Source: Spongiihabitans sp965206355
GTDB lineage: Bacteria; Pseudomonadota; Gammaproteobacteria; Arenicellales; Poriferihabitantaceae
Reading direction: 5' to 3'
NCBI GenBank assembly: GCA_965206355.1
Contig: OZ242212.1
Coordinates: 248,001 to 312,000, forward strand
DNA length: 64,000 nucleotides
Part shown: one piece after another, positions 1-8,988 of the stretch
Layout: each line of letters starts with the position of its first letter
Position numbering within the stretch: the stretch's first letter is position 1
Notes under the pieces: model-generated
What the model was told of the DNA's origin: nothing
Database searches by the model: none
What the model saw: the letters and a program-made list of their open reading frames with translations, nothing else
Program-made: the position numbers and the translations under genes

Positions 1-98
1 ACCGATGTTGACTTGCCCTGATCCAGCCACATCGAAATCAGATAAACAGCAATGATGAGTAAGGCACCAATAGCCACTAACGCAATCTGCAAACTCAT
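1..98 (-). CDS. zipA: Cell division protein ZipA, N-terminal fragment (runs off the left edge)
   Basis: Only the first 32 codons are in the window. They start at an ATG (complement 96-98) and encode a short cytoplasm-free start followed by one hydrophobic helix (about residues 4-25, rich in Leu, Ile, Ala and Val) and then a polar stretch. ZipA is an inner-membrane protein with exactly such an N-terminal anchor; it tethers FtsZ to the membrane at the division site. The call rests mainly on position: zipA lies directly downstream of smc in many gammaproteobacteria, and here it follows smc on the same strand after 100 bp. The FtsZ-binding domain is outside the window, so the name is an inference from anchor plus synteny. 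Confidence 0.6.
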   Translation of the reverse strand, partial: MSLQIALVAIGALLIIAVYLISMWLDQGKSTS

Positions 99-198
99 AT
101 TAGTTTCTCAAACTCGGCCGCAAACTCGGTATGATATTCATGCTTACAATACACCATTATTGTGGTGGCTATTCAACCTATTATTACTATTCTCACCA

Positions 199-3100
199 TT
201 ATTGAACAGCCATTTCAATAGCCTGCTCAATGTCAACGGAAACCAATCTGGACACCCCGGCTTCTGCCATTGTAACACCGACCAGCACATCCATGGTTTC
301 CATGGTGATTTTATTGTGGGTTATCACAATCATTTGACTGATTTCAGCGAGAGATTGCAACGTCTGGCAGTAGCGGTCAGCATTGGCATCATCCAATGGT
401 GCATCAACCTCATCCAGCATACAAAATGGTGCCGGATTGAGTTTGAACAACGAAAACAGCAACGCCACCGCAGTTAACGCTTTTTCCCCACCCGACAACA
501 AGTGAATATGGCTATTGCGTTTCCCCGGAGGGCGCGCCATCACGCCAATACCTGCGCTCAGCAAATCATCGCTGGTCAGGTAAAGCTCGGCCTTGCCACC
601 GCCAAATAGTTTTGGGAAAAACTCATTAAACCCGGCATTGATTTGGTCAAAGGTCTTCTTAAATCGAGAACGCGACTCCCGATCTATTTTACGAATGACG
701 TTTTCCAGCGTATCCAACGCTTCGCTCAGATCAGCATGCTGGGTATCAAGGTACTGCATACGCCTGCTCTCCTCATCAAACTCTTCAATGGCAACCAAAT
801 TGACCGGACCAATACGCGCAATTTTTAATTCAATGTCGGCAAGGCTCTCTTGCCACTGTTCAACCGTTGCCTCCTCCGCAATTTCTGCCATACATTGTTC
901 AACATGGTATCCCTGCTCATCAATCAATTCTGCCTGCGTCTCCCTACGTACCAGAATTTCCTGCTTGGTGAGCTGCTGTTGTGCTAGCGATTCCCGCGCA
1001 TCATTAACCCGATCGACATCACCTGAACGATGTACATTTGTCTGCACAATTTTGTTGTCAAAACTGGTCGCTTTATCTTTGGAAAATGCAAACTGCGCAT
1101 CTATATCCAGTTTCTGATCAAGCAATTGCTCCAGCTCCGCCTCCAATTCGCTAATAGATTCGCTCGGCTTACCATGCTTTTCGGTCAAATCCACCAAACG
1201 CAACGCTGAGCGTTCGCCTTCTTGCCTAAGGCGTTGCAGATTTTCTCGTATGGATTCAATGCCGGCTTGCAACCGTTGCTTGTGCAATTCCTTTTCATGC
1301 AGTCTCTCCCGTTCCCGACTGACGGCAGTACGACGCTCAACAACCTCTGCATTCAACTGTTCACGCCGATTGATTAATTTTTGACGTTGCTGGTCAAGGC
1401 TTCCGCTTTGCTGCGTTGCCACTTCCAATAACGCGCTGGCGTTTTCAATTTCACGGCGATCATTGACTATTTGTGCCGATAAATCTTCAAATTCTCTGCT
1501 TTGTTTGTCTATTTTCTCCTGCGTTTCCAGATACTGTGCCTCCTCGCGACCAAAGCGATTATGTAACGATGACATAGTCGTACGCAGTGCATTCAATTCA
1601 AGCCGTTGCGACTGCAATACGGATTCAATATCATTACGCTGCTGATCCAACTGCTCAATTTCCTGATCGGCTGGCTCCAGCAACCGCATAATTTCCTGCC
1701 GGCGTCGTTGTAACTGACCGATTTCCTCATCTCTGACCAAAACACCAGTCTCCATCTGGCTCTGACTGGCAAAATCAATCCAGTTTGCCCCTAGCAGCAC
1801 ACCATCTCGGCTGACGATACATTCTCTGCCAACCAGCATAGCTTGATGTGGCAGAGCGCTCTCCAGAGAATCGGCAACATAAATCCCCGCAAGCAATGCT
1901 GATATGTTGGTGTTTTTAGCTTCAATCTTGTCAATGAGTCGAGACAATTTGATGCGATCCTGTATCGTCTCAAGTGGCTGTTCGGTAACCGTAGCCGCAA
2001 TCAATGACAAGCCGAAGTTAGGTGGGTTCTGTAATATGTCCACGCTAATCTCCTCGCTACAAACCGCCCCGAGAAACCCGTTCAAAACCCGATCTGCGGC
2101 GCCTTCCCAGCCCTCCGACACTTTGATATTTGCGGCTAACTTCGGCGCATTTTTCAAACCACTGTCGCCAAGCCAGACCTCCAGTACATCATTATCAACG
2201 CCCAGCGCCGCATCCTGAATTTCCTGTAATGACTCCAACCGCGAAACCGTTTCCTGTAACTGCGTTCTGACATTGGCCGCTTGATTGCGCTTACTTTCCA
2301 GCTCTGCCGAAAGATGTTTTATTGCCGTCTCCGATGCCTGAAATTGTTTTTCAGCTTCCTCATAGTAGCTGTCGTGGTTTGCTACCTCAAGTCGCAGTGC
2401 GTCAATATCCATAACTGAAAACTGCTGTTTTGAAACTGATATTTGCTGTTCCAGTTCTTCCTTGTTGTGTAATGCGCCTTGCAGATGTTGCTCAAGATAT
2501 TCAATTCGGGATTTTTGGATGGCCGTTTGTTGCGCGGGCACACGGGATTGCTCAGCAAATGCCTCCATTTCAATCAACCAATCCTGTAATACCCTTTCCG
2601 CCTCAACCAAGCCGGTTTCAGCCTCATTGCTGGCCAACTGCAAGGCTGAAAGCTCGGGTGAATTTTTCTCAAGGGCTTCATCCAATTGACACTGTTTTTG
2701 CGTATCCGAGTCTATTTTCTGCTGCCGTTCAAGCTGACTCGAATTGAGTCGATCTAACTCCTCGATCTGCGATTTTTGGGTTTCGTTCTGATACTCAAGA
2801 CGCTGTTCAAGATTGGAAATATCCGCACCAAGACGATAAAACACCTGCTGTATCTCGTTATTGTCTTCGTGGGCTTGTGTTTGCTGTTCACGCAAGGCCT
2901 CAAGCTCGGCTTCGGTTTGCCGTTGCGATGCCAGTGCGGCTTGCAGGGTGTTTTCAAGTTTCGCGGTGATCCGCTCTTGCTCGCTCAGTTGCTGATCGAA
3001 CGCATGCAGTCGCAACACCTGAAGCTGACCATTTATTTGTCGCTCTTGTTCCTTGAGACTCTTATATCGCCTTGCCGATGCCGACTGTCTTTTTAATCGG

Positions 3101-3717
3101 CGTAGCTGTTTACCGAGTTCATCACGAATATCCGCAACCCGCTCCAGATTCTCTCTGGTACGGGCAATTCGGTTTCCAGTTTCTTGCCGTCGATCCTTGT
3201 ACTTTGAGGTGCCTGCTGCTTCTTCCACAAACAAGCGCAAATCTTCCGGTCGGGCTTCAACAATGCGGCTGACCATCCCTTGCTCAATGATTGAATAGGA
3301 TCTGGGCCCAAGACCAGTGCCTCGAAACAAGTCCAGCACATCCCGCCGTCTGGTTTTTATATTGTTAATCGCATAGTTGGAAATACCATCACGAGTCAGG
3401 GTTCGTTTAACCGAGATCTCAGCAAACTGTCCATAGCTGCCCGGGGCACGTCCATCGCTATTATCGAAAATTAGCTCAACAGCGGCTTTACCGACCGGCT
3501 TTCGTGTTGAGGAACCATTGAAAATAACATCTGCCATGTTGTCGCCACGCAGCATTTTCGCAGACGATTCTCCCATCACCCAACGCACCGCATCAATGAC
3601 ATTAGATTTCCCGCATCCATTTGGTCCCACCACCCCGACCAAATTGGCAGGAAGCAGAATGTCGGTTGCATCAACGAAGGACTTAAAGCCGGATACTTTT
3701 AATTTCTTGAGCCGCAT
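199..3717 (-). CDS. smc: Chromosome partition protein SMC
   Basis: The product is 1172 residues, the normal length for bacterial SMC. The N-terminal ATPase half has a Walker A motif (GPNGCGKSN, about residues 32-40). Two long glutamine- and glutamate-rich coiled coils flank a hinge at about residues 500-650. The C-terminal half carries the ABC signature LSGGEK and the Walker B motif MLDEVDAPLDDAN. SMC dimers bind and organise DNA and help chromosome segregation in the cytoplasm, usually with ScpA and ScpB, which are not in this window. It is followed on the same strand by zipA. A TATAAT sequence about 100 bp upstream could be its promoter. Nothing in the protein looks damaged. Confidence 0.97.
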   Translation of the reverse strand: MRLKKLKVSGFKSFVDATDILLPANLVGVVGPNGCGKSNVIDAVRWVMGESSAKMLRGDNMADVIFNGSSTRKPVGKAAVELIFDNSDGRAPGSYGQFAEISVKRTLTRDGISNYAINNIKTRRRDVLDLFRGTGLGPRSYSIIEQGMVSRIVEARPEDLRLFVEEAAGTSKYKDRRQETGNRIARTRENLERVADIRDELGKQLRRLKRQSASARRYKSLKEQERQINGQLQVLRLHAFDQQLSEQERITAKLENTLQAALASQRQTEAELEALREQQTQAHEDNNEIQQVFYRLGADISNLEQRLEYQNETQKSQIEELDRLNSSQLERQQKIDSDTQKQCQLDEALEKNSPELSALQLASNEAETGLVEAERVLQDWLIEMEAFAEQSRVPAQQTAIQKSRIEYLEQHLQGALHNKEELEQQISVSKQQFSVMDIDALRLEVANHDSYYEEAEKQFQASETAIKHLSAELESKRNQAANVRTQLQETVSRLESLQEIQDAALGVDNDVLEVWLGDSGLKNAPKLAANIKVSEGWEGAADRVLNGFLGAVCSEEISVDILQNPPNFGLSLIAATVTEQPLETIQDRIKLSRLIDKIEAKNTNISALLAGIYVADSLESALPHQAMLVGRECIVSRDGVLLGANWIDFASQSQMETGVLVRDEEIGQLQRRRQEIMRLLEPADQEIEQLDQQRNDIESVLQSQRLELNALRTTMSSLHNRFGREEAQYLETQEKIDKQSREFEDLSAQIVNDRREIENASALLEVATQQSGSLDQQRQKLINRREQLNAEVVERRTAVSRERERLHEKELHKQRLQAGIESIRENLQRLRQEGERSALRLVDLTEKHGKPSESISELEAELEQLLDQKLDIDAQFAFSKDKATSFDNKIVQTNVHRSGDVDRVNDARESLAQQQLTKQEILVRRETQAELIDEQGYHVEQCMAEIAEEATVEQWQESLADIELKIARIGPVNLVAIEEFDEESRRMQYLDTQHADLSEALDTLENVIRKIDRESRSRFKKTFDQINAGFNEFFPKLFGGGKAELYLTSDDLLSAGIGVMARPPGKRNSHIHLLSGGEKALTAVALLFSLFKLNPAPFCMLDEVDAPLDDANADRYCQTLQSLAEISQMIVITHNKITMETMDVLVGVTMAEAGVSRLVSVDIEQAIEMAVQ

Positions 3718-3814
3718 TCAATGTATTTTTATTATCCTTAAAGCATGAGTGAACGACGCTTTTACGTCAGCTTACTGAGGTTTGAGCAAACAGCCTGATG
3801 TTCACGGAAGCGCG

Positions 3815-3843
3815 ATTATACTATTGCCGACGGATGCTGGCTA
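3815..3843 (-). promoter_or_regulatory. Possible sigma70 promoter of smc
   Basis: On the minus strand a perfect TATAAT (complement 3815-3820) is preceded, after a 17-bp spacer, by TAGCCA (complement 3838-3843), a partial match to TTGACA. It lies about 100 bp before the smc start and points towards it. This is a match by eye only. Confidence 0.4.
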
Positions 3844-3983
3844 AGAAAAAATGAAAAATATGTCCGCTCTCAGCCATTGTGCGCATCCTGTGCCGATGTT
3901 GAAGCGACTATTGCTCAATTCCCGCTATCACTTGCGGGAACGGTCAGTATAATCTACTGCTTCTTAATCAGGAACTCTAATAG

Positions 3984-4122
3984 GAGACCTTTGCACGGAA
4001 GATGATTTCGCTTTCAGGCAAGGCAAAAACGCACGGAATGAGGGAGTTTATGCTTATAAATGACCGATTGAGTACGATTTTAACGCAGCATGCAGGTGAA
4101 ATGGCTTTCGTGCAAAGGTCTC
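3984..4122 (+). mobile_element. Small non-autonomous element (MITE), copy 1, 139 bp
   Basis: It begins GAGACCTTTGCACGGAAG and ends CTTTCGTGCAAAGGTCTC, an 18-bp imperfect terminal inverted repeat with one mismatch. The direct repeat AATAG lies immediately outside both ends, so the target duplication is 5 bp. It sits between smc and the first restriction-modification cassette. No transposase fits in 139 bp; an unlinked parent element must have moved it. The internal sequence is nearly identical to the six other copies in this window. Confidence 0.93.
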
Positions 4123-4438
4123 AATAGATATTATCAACCCACCTATAAACCGATCTAATAAGCAACAAGCGACTTTATTTCGTGAGCAAGCATTCTGATC
4201 GAGCGGTATCGGGGTTTTGAAATCGTCAATGCGGCAGGGCAAGCCTGTTGGGTATATTAAAACGAGGTGGCAAGGTTGACACCTACAGATAATAGCCGAT
4301 GCGTATTGAGCTCATGGATAAAAATTTTTCAAAATGTCCACCAGTAGGCAGCGTAAATATGTCGCTCTATTATTCTGGCTTGCATGCCGATAATATTTAA
4401 ATTCATCCGGAGGATTAATCGTCTGCTGGAATGATTTG
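4123..4438. other. 316-bp gap between MITE copy 1 and the restriction gene
   Basis: I see no intact gene. Short open stretches exist on the plus strand (for example around 4135-4200) but are broken by stops in every frame, and I recognise no family. It could be a worn-out gene remnant at the edge of the cassette. Confidence 0.5.
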
Positions 4439-5353
4439 TTATGTAAATACCTCTAAAAATATTTTATTTATATCAGAGTCAAAATTTTCATTATTAATAT
4501 CCGTGTGAGGTATATCAAGGTTCTGCAATACCTTGTTAAACCTTTTAAACCCATTATTCTCTCGTAGTTCCACCCATTCAACATTACGTTGTTTTAATTG
4601 CGTCTTGTTTTGGTCTGATAATTTATCGGCGATGAACACCGAACTATCTCTTGCTATTACAGCATCAGCGCTTTCCGGATTTCCTTTGCCCATTAGTTTT
4701 ACTTCGCATTTATATTCCTTTTCTTTGCTAATCAGAAAAAAATCTACCTCTCTATTTACCACTCCTTTTTTAATCCTTTTGGATCGTGGTTTTATGGAAT
4801 AACTTTTACTAGGAACAGAATATAATTTGCAAAGAGTTATCATTAATGGCTCCTCTGTTTGCTTCCCAGCAGTACTCCATAAGCCGCCACGCAAAGCGGC
4901 TCTTTTAACCGCTAAAGCGTTAATAACAATTAGACTTTCATTTATGTCTAACTCAACACTAACTTTATTGAATCTTATTTGTAATGAAAGATTTAGATCT
5001 TCTATTTCTGTTAACTCATTAATAGCGTTGTAAAGCGTATCATAGTGTTCATGCGATGCTTCAATTACTACTTCACGAGTTCCTGAATTATACATATTGG
5101 TTATAGTTTTTTTGTTGAGTCCAGAATTAATGGCTATTTCATCTGTAGGTAAATTAGTGTTTAGCATTTCTTTTTTATACCAATCGGTATTAATATTTTT
5201 GCTATTGAGTTTGGCTTCAGCAACTCTTTTGAAAAAATCTATTGCAAACTGGAGAAATTCGGCATTGATTAATGTGACTATTTCTATCCGATAATCATCT
5301 CCGTTTAGAAGGTTTTTAATTATATTTTTAGTTGCCTGCTCCGTTAATGTCAT
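4439..5353 (-). CDS. CfrBI-like type II restriction endonuclease
   Basis: This 304-residue protein resembles the CfrBI restriction endonuclease family; CfrBI itself cuts CCWWGG. A PD-(D/E)XK-type core is visible: D204 in REVDFFLIS, then E217 and K219 in CEVKLMGKGNP. The N-terminal part is helical and may help with DNA recognition. Its ATG follows the TGA of the methylase gene with no spacing (TGAATG), so the two are almost certainly translated together, methylase first. Coding sequence is much more A+T-rich than the flanking smc and mla genes, which suggests transfer. The family call is from recognition of the C-terminal region and from the partner gene. The actual target site in this organism is inferred, not shown. 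Confidence 0.75.
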   Translation of the reverse strand: MTLTEQATKNIIKNLLNGDDYRIEIVTLINAEFLQFAIDFFKRVAEAKLNSKNINTDWYKKEMLNTNLPTDEIAINSGLNKKTITNMYNSGTREVVIEASHEHYDTLYNAINELTEIEDLNLSLQIRFNKVSVELDINESLIVINALAVKRAALRGGLWSTAGKQTEEPLMITLCKLYSVPSKSYSIKPRSKRIKKGVVNREVDFFLISKEKEYKCEVKLMGKGNPESADAVIARDSSVFIADKLSDQNKTQLKQRNVEWVELRENNGFKRFNKVLQNLDIPHTDINNENFDSDINKIFLEVFT

Positions 5354-6739
5354 TCATTTAATACTCTTTTTAAATTCGGATAATTGTAAAAATTTACTTT
5401 CCCTTTTTTTAAAAATTCTCGAATCATCTTTTTTTGCCAAAGATCGCATGTATTCGAAGTACTCTTTTTTTTGTTCCGTTAAGAAAAAATATCTATCTGA
5501 GTATTTCGCTGTTCTGCCAAATGTGCCACTACCTGCAAAAGGGTCAAAAACCAAATCATTTTTAAACGAATAATATTCAATAATCCGTTTGCATAAATCC
5601 ACTGGAAAAACAGCTGAATGAGTTTTATTGAATGTTGGATCAATTTCCCAAACATTAGAAGTTTCATAACCATCTGCCACTTTACTTTCTTTTACCGTTT
5701 TCCAATCATATTGTCGTATATTCCAATCAATAAGTTTATCGGTTTGTTTTCTATATACCATTAAATATTCTGTTCTGGCATTTGGTTTATATGCCAAAGG
5801 TTTTCTATGTTGTAAGAAACCAGCATTTCTATTTTTTACGCTAGCCTCTGGTTTTGCCCAAATAATATCATCAATAAACTCCCAGTCCATTTTAATAAGA
5901 AAGTTATGAATATCAAATGGGATGGGGTATCTTTTAGAGGAGTATTGCCTACTAATTCTTGGGACAATTACGGGTGATGTGTTTACTATTAAAAACCTCC
6001 CCTCCTTTGTTTTATCAAAAGTGAGCTTAAAAACTTCCTCTAAAAAAATAAGATAAGATTTATAACTTTTGTATATTGAATAATCTCTCGCATTGTAATA
6101 GGGTGGGGAGGTAAACGTTAAGTGAAAACTTTCGTTGGGTATTTCCTGTAAAACATCTCTAACATCACCTAACACAACAGTGTTTTTTAGATAATTATAG
6201 GATTCTTTATGTTGTAGTTTGTCATGAGATATTTTTTTTGAACTAAAATACTCCTTTTTTATCACCGTTTTAATGACTTCGTTTTCATGATTTATTAATT
6301 CCTGCAATCTTTTATCAATCTTACTTCGTCCTTTAAATACCAATAATCCTCTTATTGCCTGACTAACAATTTTGGGATCCTCATCACCCAACAAGTCAAG
6401 TAATGTATCAATAGTTTGTTCATTTCTCATTCTACCAATAGATGATACTGCCTCCCTTCTTATAGTTGTTGCTTTATCGTTAGTGGCAATTTCTGATAAT
6501 ACTGTAAGATTGGAGATGTTATTAACTTTTCCAATATTTCTTACTGCATTTAATCTAATTTTTTTATTATCATTAAAAAGCAACTCTTTAATCCAAGCAT
6601 CATCAAACTCATCTGGAAGACGCCCTAAATTATTAAGAATAAATAAAATACTTTTATCATCATCAGTAGAATTAACCAAAGACTGCATGGCACCATTGCC
6701 TTTTTCTTTTATTTCTGAGATGTATTTCTTTGTAAGCAT
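5354..6739 (-). CDS. HEAT-repeat DNA methyltransferase of the N4-cytosine/beta type
   Basis: The 461-residue protein has two parts. Residues about 28-140 form HEAT-like helical repeats (regular LL..L.D.D/N and R..A...IG patterns). Residues about 180-460 are a DNA methyltransferase with motif IV TSPPYY (211-214 are SPPY) before motif I DPFAGSGTF (399-407). That motif order and SPPY fit the beta class that methylates cytosine N4 or adenine N6. As partner of the CfrBI-like nuclease it should protect the same site. It is the first gene of the cassette and overlaps nothing upstream. It shares the A+T-rich composition of the nuclease gene. The HEAT part is unusual for a modification enzyme and may bind DNA or a partner. 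Confidence 0.85.
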   Translation of the reverse strand: MLTKKYISEIKEKGNGAMQSLVNSTDDDKSILFILNNLGRLPDEFDDAWIKELLFNDNKKIRLNAVRNIGKVNNISNLTVLSEIATNDKATTIRREAVSSIGRMRNEQTIDTLLDLLGDEDPKIVSQAIRGLLVFKGRSKIDKRLQELINHENEVIKTVIKKEYFSSKKISHDKLQHKESYNYLKNTVVLGDVRDVLQEIPNESFHLTFTSPPYYNARDYSIYKSYKSYLIFLEEVFKLTFDKTKEGRFLIVNTSPVIVPRISRQYSSKRYPIPFDIHNFLIKMDWEFIDDIIWAKPEASVKNRNAGFLQHRKPLAYKPNARTEYLMVYRKQTDKLIDWNIRQYDWKTVKESKVADGYETSNVWEIDPTFNKTHSAVFPVDLCKRIIEYYSFKNDLVFDPFAGSGTFGRTAKYSDRYFFLTEQKKEYFEYMRSLAKKDDSRIFKKRESKFLQLSEFKKSIK

Positions 6740-6798
6740 ATAGTTTATGTTTGCTCCATTATTTTTTACTTACATAACAGAAAGACTGTCCCCATTGT

Positions 6799-7119
6799 TT
6801 ATTGTTGCGGTTTTAATATCTGTTCCAGCTCACCATTTTCATACAACTGAGTAATAATATCACAACCCCCGATAAATTCACCATGCACATAAAGTTGCGG
6901 CACTGTTGGCCAATTTGAATAGGCTTTGATACCCTCGCGAACGGCATTGTCGGCAAGGACATCAACCGATGCAAATCGGACATCAAAGGACTGGAGAATT
7001 TGCGTGGTGCGACCAGAAAATCCGCATTGGGGAAAATCAGGGCTACCTTTCATAAAAAGGACGATTTCATTGTTATCAATGATCTCTGTTAACTGTTGGT
7101 GGATTGACATAATTGGCAT
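6799..7119 (-). CDS. grxD: Monothiol glutaredoxin, CGFS type (Grx4 family)
   Basis: The 106-residue product has the single-cysteine active site CGFS within FPQCGFSGRTTQ, preceded by VLFMKGSP, and the WPTVPQLYV and GGCD segments that bind glutathione. CGFS glutaredoxins carry and hand on [2Fe-2S] clusters in the cytoplasm, usually in complex with BolA-type proteins. An IbaG/BolA homologue is the next gene upstream on the same strand (68 bp away), which supports a joint role in iron-sulfur or iron sensing. Translation could start at the first ATG or at the third-codon-later ATG (MSIHQQ), which gives the usual N-terminus. The CfrBI-like cassette lies just downstream. Confidence 0.95.
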   Translation of the reverse strand: MPIMSIHQQLTEIIDNNEIVLFMKGSPDFPQCGFSGRTTQILQSFDVRFASVDVLADNAVREGIKAYSNWPTVPQLYVHGEFIGGCDIITQLYENGELEQILKPQQ

Positions 7120-7187
7120 TCTCTGAATGAATAAGCTATTTTATACGGTAAACTCTATCTGACAATATAATCTCTGGCAATGTCGCG

Positions 7188-7421
7188 CTAACCCGACAAT
7201 TCAGCCGCTGTTAGTGTTTTTATGGACAGAGCGTGAATTTCAGATTTCATTTTATCGCCCAGCACACTGTACACCATTTTATGGCGTTGAATCAGCGATT
7301 TTCCTGCAAAGCTCGGGCATACGATGACAGCTTCAAAATGTTGCCCGTCACCATCGACGGTAACTTCACTGTTTTTTAAACCCTGGGAAATCCAGTTTTG
7401 TATATCTTGGGGGGCGACCAT
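7188..7421 (-). CDS. ibaG: BolA-family protein IbaG
   Basis: At 77 residues this matches the short IbaG (YrbA) branch of the BolA family. The KH-like fold signature is visible: VDGDGQHFEAVIVCPSF, then SLIQRHKMVY with the conserved RHK, and ALSIKTLTAAE at the end. BolA proteins pair with CGFS glutaredoxins through an iron-sulfur cluster. In gammaproteobacteria ibaG sits at the end of the mla operon, as here; murA, often next, is absent and grxD follows instead. Confidence 0.92.
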   Translation of the reverse strand: MVAPQDIQNWISQGLKNSEVTVDGDGQHFEAVIVCPSFAGKSLIQRHKMVYSVLGDKMKSEIHALSIKTLTAAELSG

Positions 7422-7521
7422 GGTGAATATATTTCAGTTGAAAACATCAACTTGGGGTTGATGGCCCATTAAAACAAGATGCGTTTTAATTTTTTGACAG
7501 AAAAATACCGAACCGAACGCA

Positions 7522-7803
7522 CTATGAACGAAATAGCGCGGTTAAACCACTCAGTTCGGCGAGGTCTAATAATTTCTTTGGTGTATTGGTAAAATTTAGT
7601 GCGGATGCTGATGCTTTCGCGCGGGTTTTCCAATACACCAATAACGCCAATCCGGCACTGTCAATTTCATCGATTTTCTGCAAATTCACCTGATACGCAG
7701 ATTCGGTAAATTCGGGGGTGGTCATAAAAATCCGGGCGACTGATTCGGTAGTCAAATTGCCTGCCAAACGAATCTCTGCACCGATTATAGTCATTGTTTG
7801 CAT
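7522..7803 (-). CDS. mlaB: Phospholipid transport STAS-domain protein MlaB
   Basis: The 93-residue protein is a single STAS domain: a beta strand (GAEIRLAGNLT), the segment KIDEIDSAGLALLVYWK that holds the conserved D-S-A-G loop, and a C-terminal helix with LAELSGLTALF. MlaB binds the cytoplasmic ATPase MlaF and controls the activity of the MlaFEDB complex in the inner membrane. The gene starts 2 bp after mlaC and is the last mla gene of the operon; ibaG follows. Confidence 0.92.
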   Translation of the reverse strand: MQTMTIIGAEIRLAGNLTTESVARIFMTTPEFTESAYQVNLQKIDEIDSAGLALLVYWKTRAKASASALNFTNTPKKLLDLAELSGLTALFRS

Positions 7804-7805
7804 GG

Positions 7806-8501
7806 CTAATAATGTTTGTCATTGTTGGCTTTCATGCTGACAATCACTCTTGCTAAACCTTCGCTGTGTACGCTCGCTTGAATGATGTTACGGTAATTAA
7901 GCACCATATTCAAACTACCGACCGTCAGGTTATAGATTTTCCATTGCTGGTCGTTTCTTTGGATGAGGGAGTAATTTACGGGTATTGTGTTGCCTTCGCC
8001 GAGATTTATTTCGGTATTTACTGTTCCAAATTTAACCCCTTTTTTCTCCTTAATTTTCGATTTGCCGAATGCGATAGTTTTATTGCCAGTGTATTGGAAC
8101 AAGGCAGTGGAATAGGTTACGATAATCAGCCTTTTGAATTCATTCGCAAAGGTCTTGCGTTGTTGTGCGCTGGCTTTTTTCCAGCTCTTCGCCAAAACCA
8201 ATTTGGCGATATAGTCAAAATCAAATAACGGACTCGCTATCCGATTGACCAGCTCAAATAACTCTCGGTTATTGTCTTGCAATTGAGCGCGCTTTTCAGA
8301 AAACTCCCCAAGCAAGGCGTTAACTGTTTTTTCTACGATGATTGCCGGATTGTCATTGACTGCATCATTGGCATGCGCATTACTGTGGACAAACAGCCCG
8401 AAAAATAATGTTGCAGAAAGTGCGGATACTGCCAGAAGATATTGACTGACAGACCTGATGACAGACACAGGTTTGAGATGATGGGGATGTTTTTTTTTCA
8501 T
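7806..8501 (-). CDS. mlaC: Periplasmic phospholipid-binding protein MlaC
   Basis: The product has 231 residues. A signal peptide with hydrophobic core (about 18-38, YLLAVSALSATLFFGLFV) ends near AHA. The mature part contains typical MlaC features: FDFDYIAKLVLAKSWKKAS, FANEFKRLIIVTYSTALFQY and the late VNYSLIQRNDQQWKIYNL. MlaC shuttles phospholipid between the outer-membrane MlaA and the inner-membrane MlaFEDB complex. Its start overlaps the mlaD stop by four bases (ATGA), which couples translation. Confidence 0.95.
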   Translation of the reverse strand: MKKKHPHHLKPVSVIRSVSQYLLAVSALSATLFFGLFVHSNAHANDAVNDNPAIIVEKTVNALLGEFSEKRAQLQDNNRELFELVNRIASPLFDFDYIAKLVLAKSWKKASAQQRKTFANEFKRLIIVTYSTALFQYTGNKTIAFGKSKIKEKKGVKFGTVNTEINLGEGNTIPVNYSLIQRNDQQWKIYNLTVGSLNMVLNYRNIIQASVHSEGLARVIVSMKANNDKHY

Positions 8502-8986
8502 TTATTATCCTCTTTCGCTTTGTCTTCGGATTCGTCTTTTCCCGAGCTAAACAGGAATTGACTAATCAAAGATTCAAGCTGTATTGCCGATTGCGTGAAC
8601 TCCAGAGTATCTCCTTCCTCAAGATAGATATCAGAGAATCCTGGAGAGAGTCCGATAAATTGAGCTCCCAGCAGACCTGCTGTCAGAATGGATGCGCCTG
8701 TATCCACTGCCAGAGTATCGTATTGTTGGTCAATATCCAGACCAACCACAGCCAAATAATCTTCCTTGTCAATCCAGATATCACCGACACGACCTACTCG
8801 GACGCCACCAATCATAACTGGTGCTTTTACATTGAGTCCGCCGACATTGTCAAATCTGGCTTCCAGCCGATAAGATTTTCCTGCACCCGTCCCTGCGGCA
8901 CTGACCTGAATAGCCAACATGATTATTGCGGCAATGCCACAAAGCATGAAAACACCAACCCATATCTCAATACTCTTTCTTTGCAT
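8498..8986 (-). CDS. mlaD: Phospholipid transport MCE-domain protein MlaD
   Basis: The 162-residue protein has one N-terminal membrane helix (about residues 7-28) and one MCE domain: RLEARFDNVGGLNVKAPVMIGGVRVGRV is the conserved core. The C-terminus is acidic and lysine-rich. MlaD forms a hexameric ring on the periplasmic face of MlaFEDB through which lipid passes. It starts 2 bp after mlaE and overlaps mlaC. Confidence 0.96.
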   Translation of the reverse strand: MQRKSIEIWVGVFMLCGIAAIIMLAIQVSAAGTGAGKSYRLEARFDNVGGLNVKAPVMIGGVRVGRVGDIWIDKEDYLAVVGLDIDQQYDTLAVDTGASILTAGLLGAQFIGLSPGFSDIYLEEGDTLEFTQSAIQLESLISQFLFSSGKDESEDKAKEDNK

Positions 8987-8988
8987 GG

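Noticed and set aside
3919..3940. Inverted repeat TTCCCGC…GCGGGAA upstream of smc
   Set aside because: It has a good 7-bp stem but no T run on either strand and no gene ending nearby, so I could not assign a role.
3984..4122. Assigning the small elements to the IS5 family
   Set aside because: The ends are reminiscent, but the 5-bp duplications do not fit, and no related transposase is in the window.
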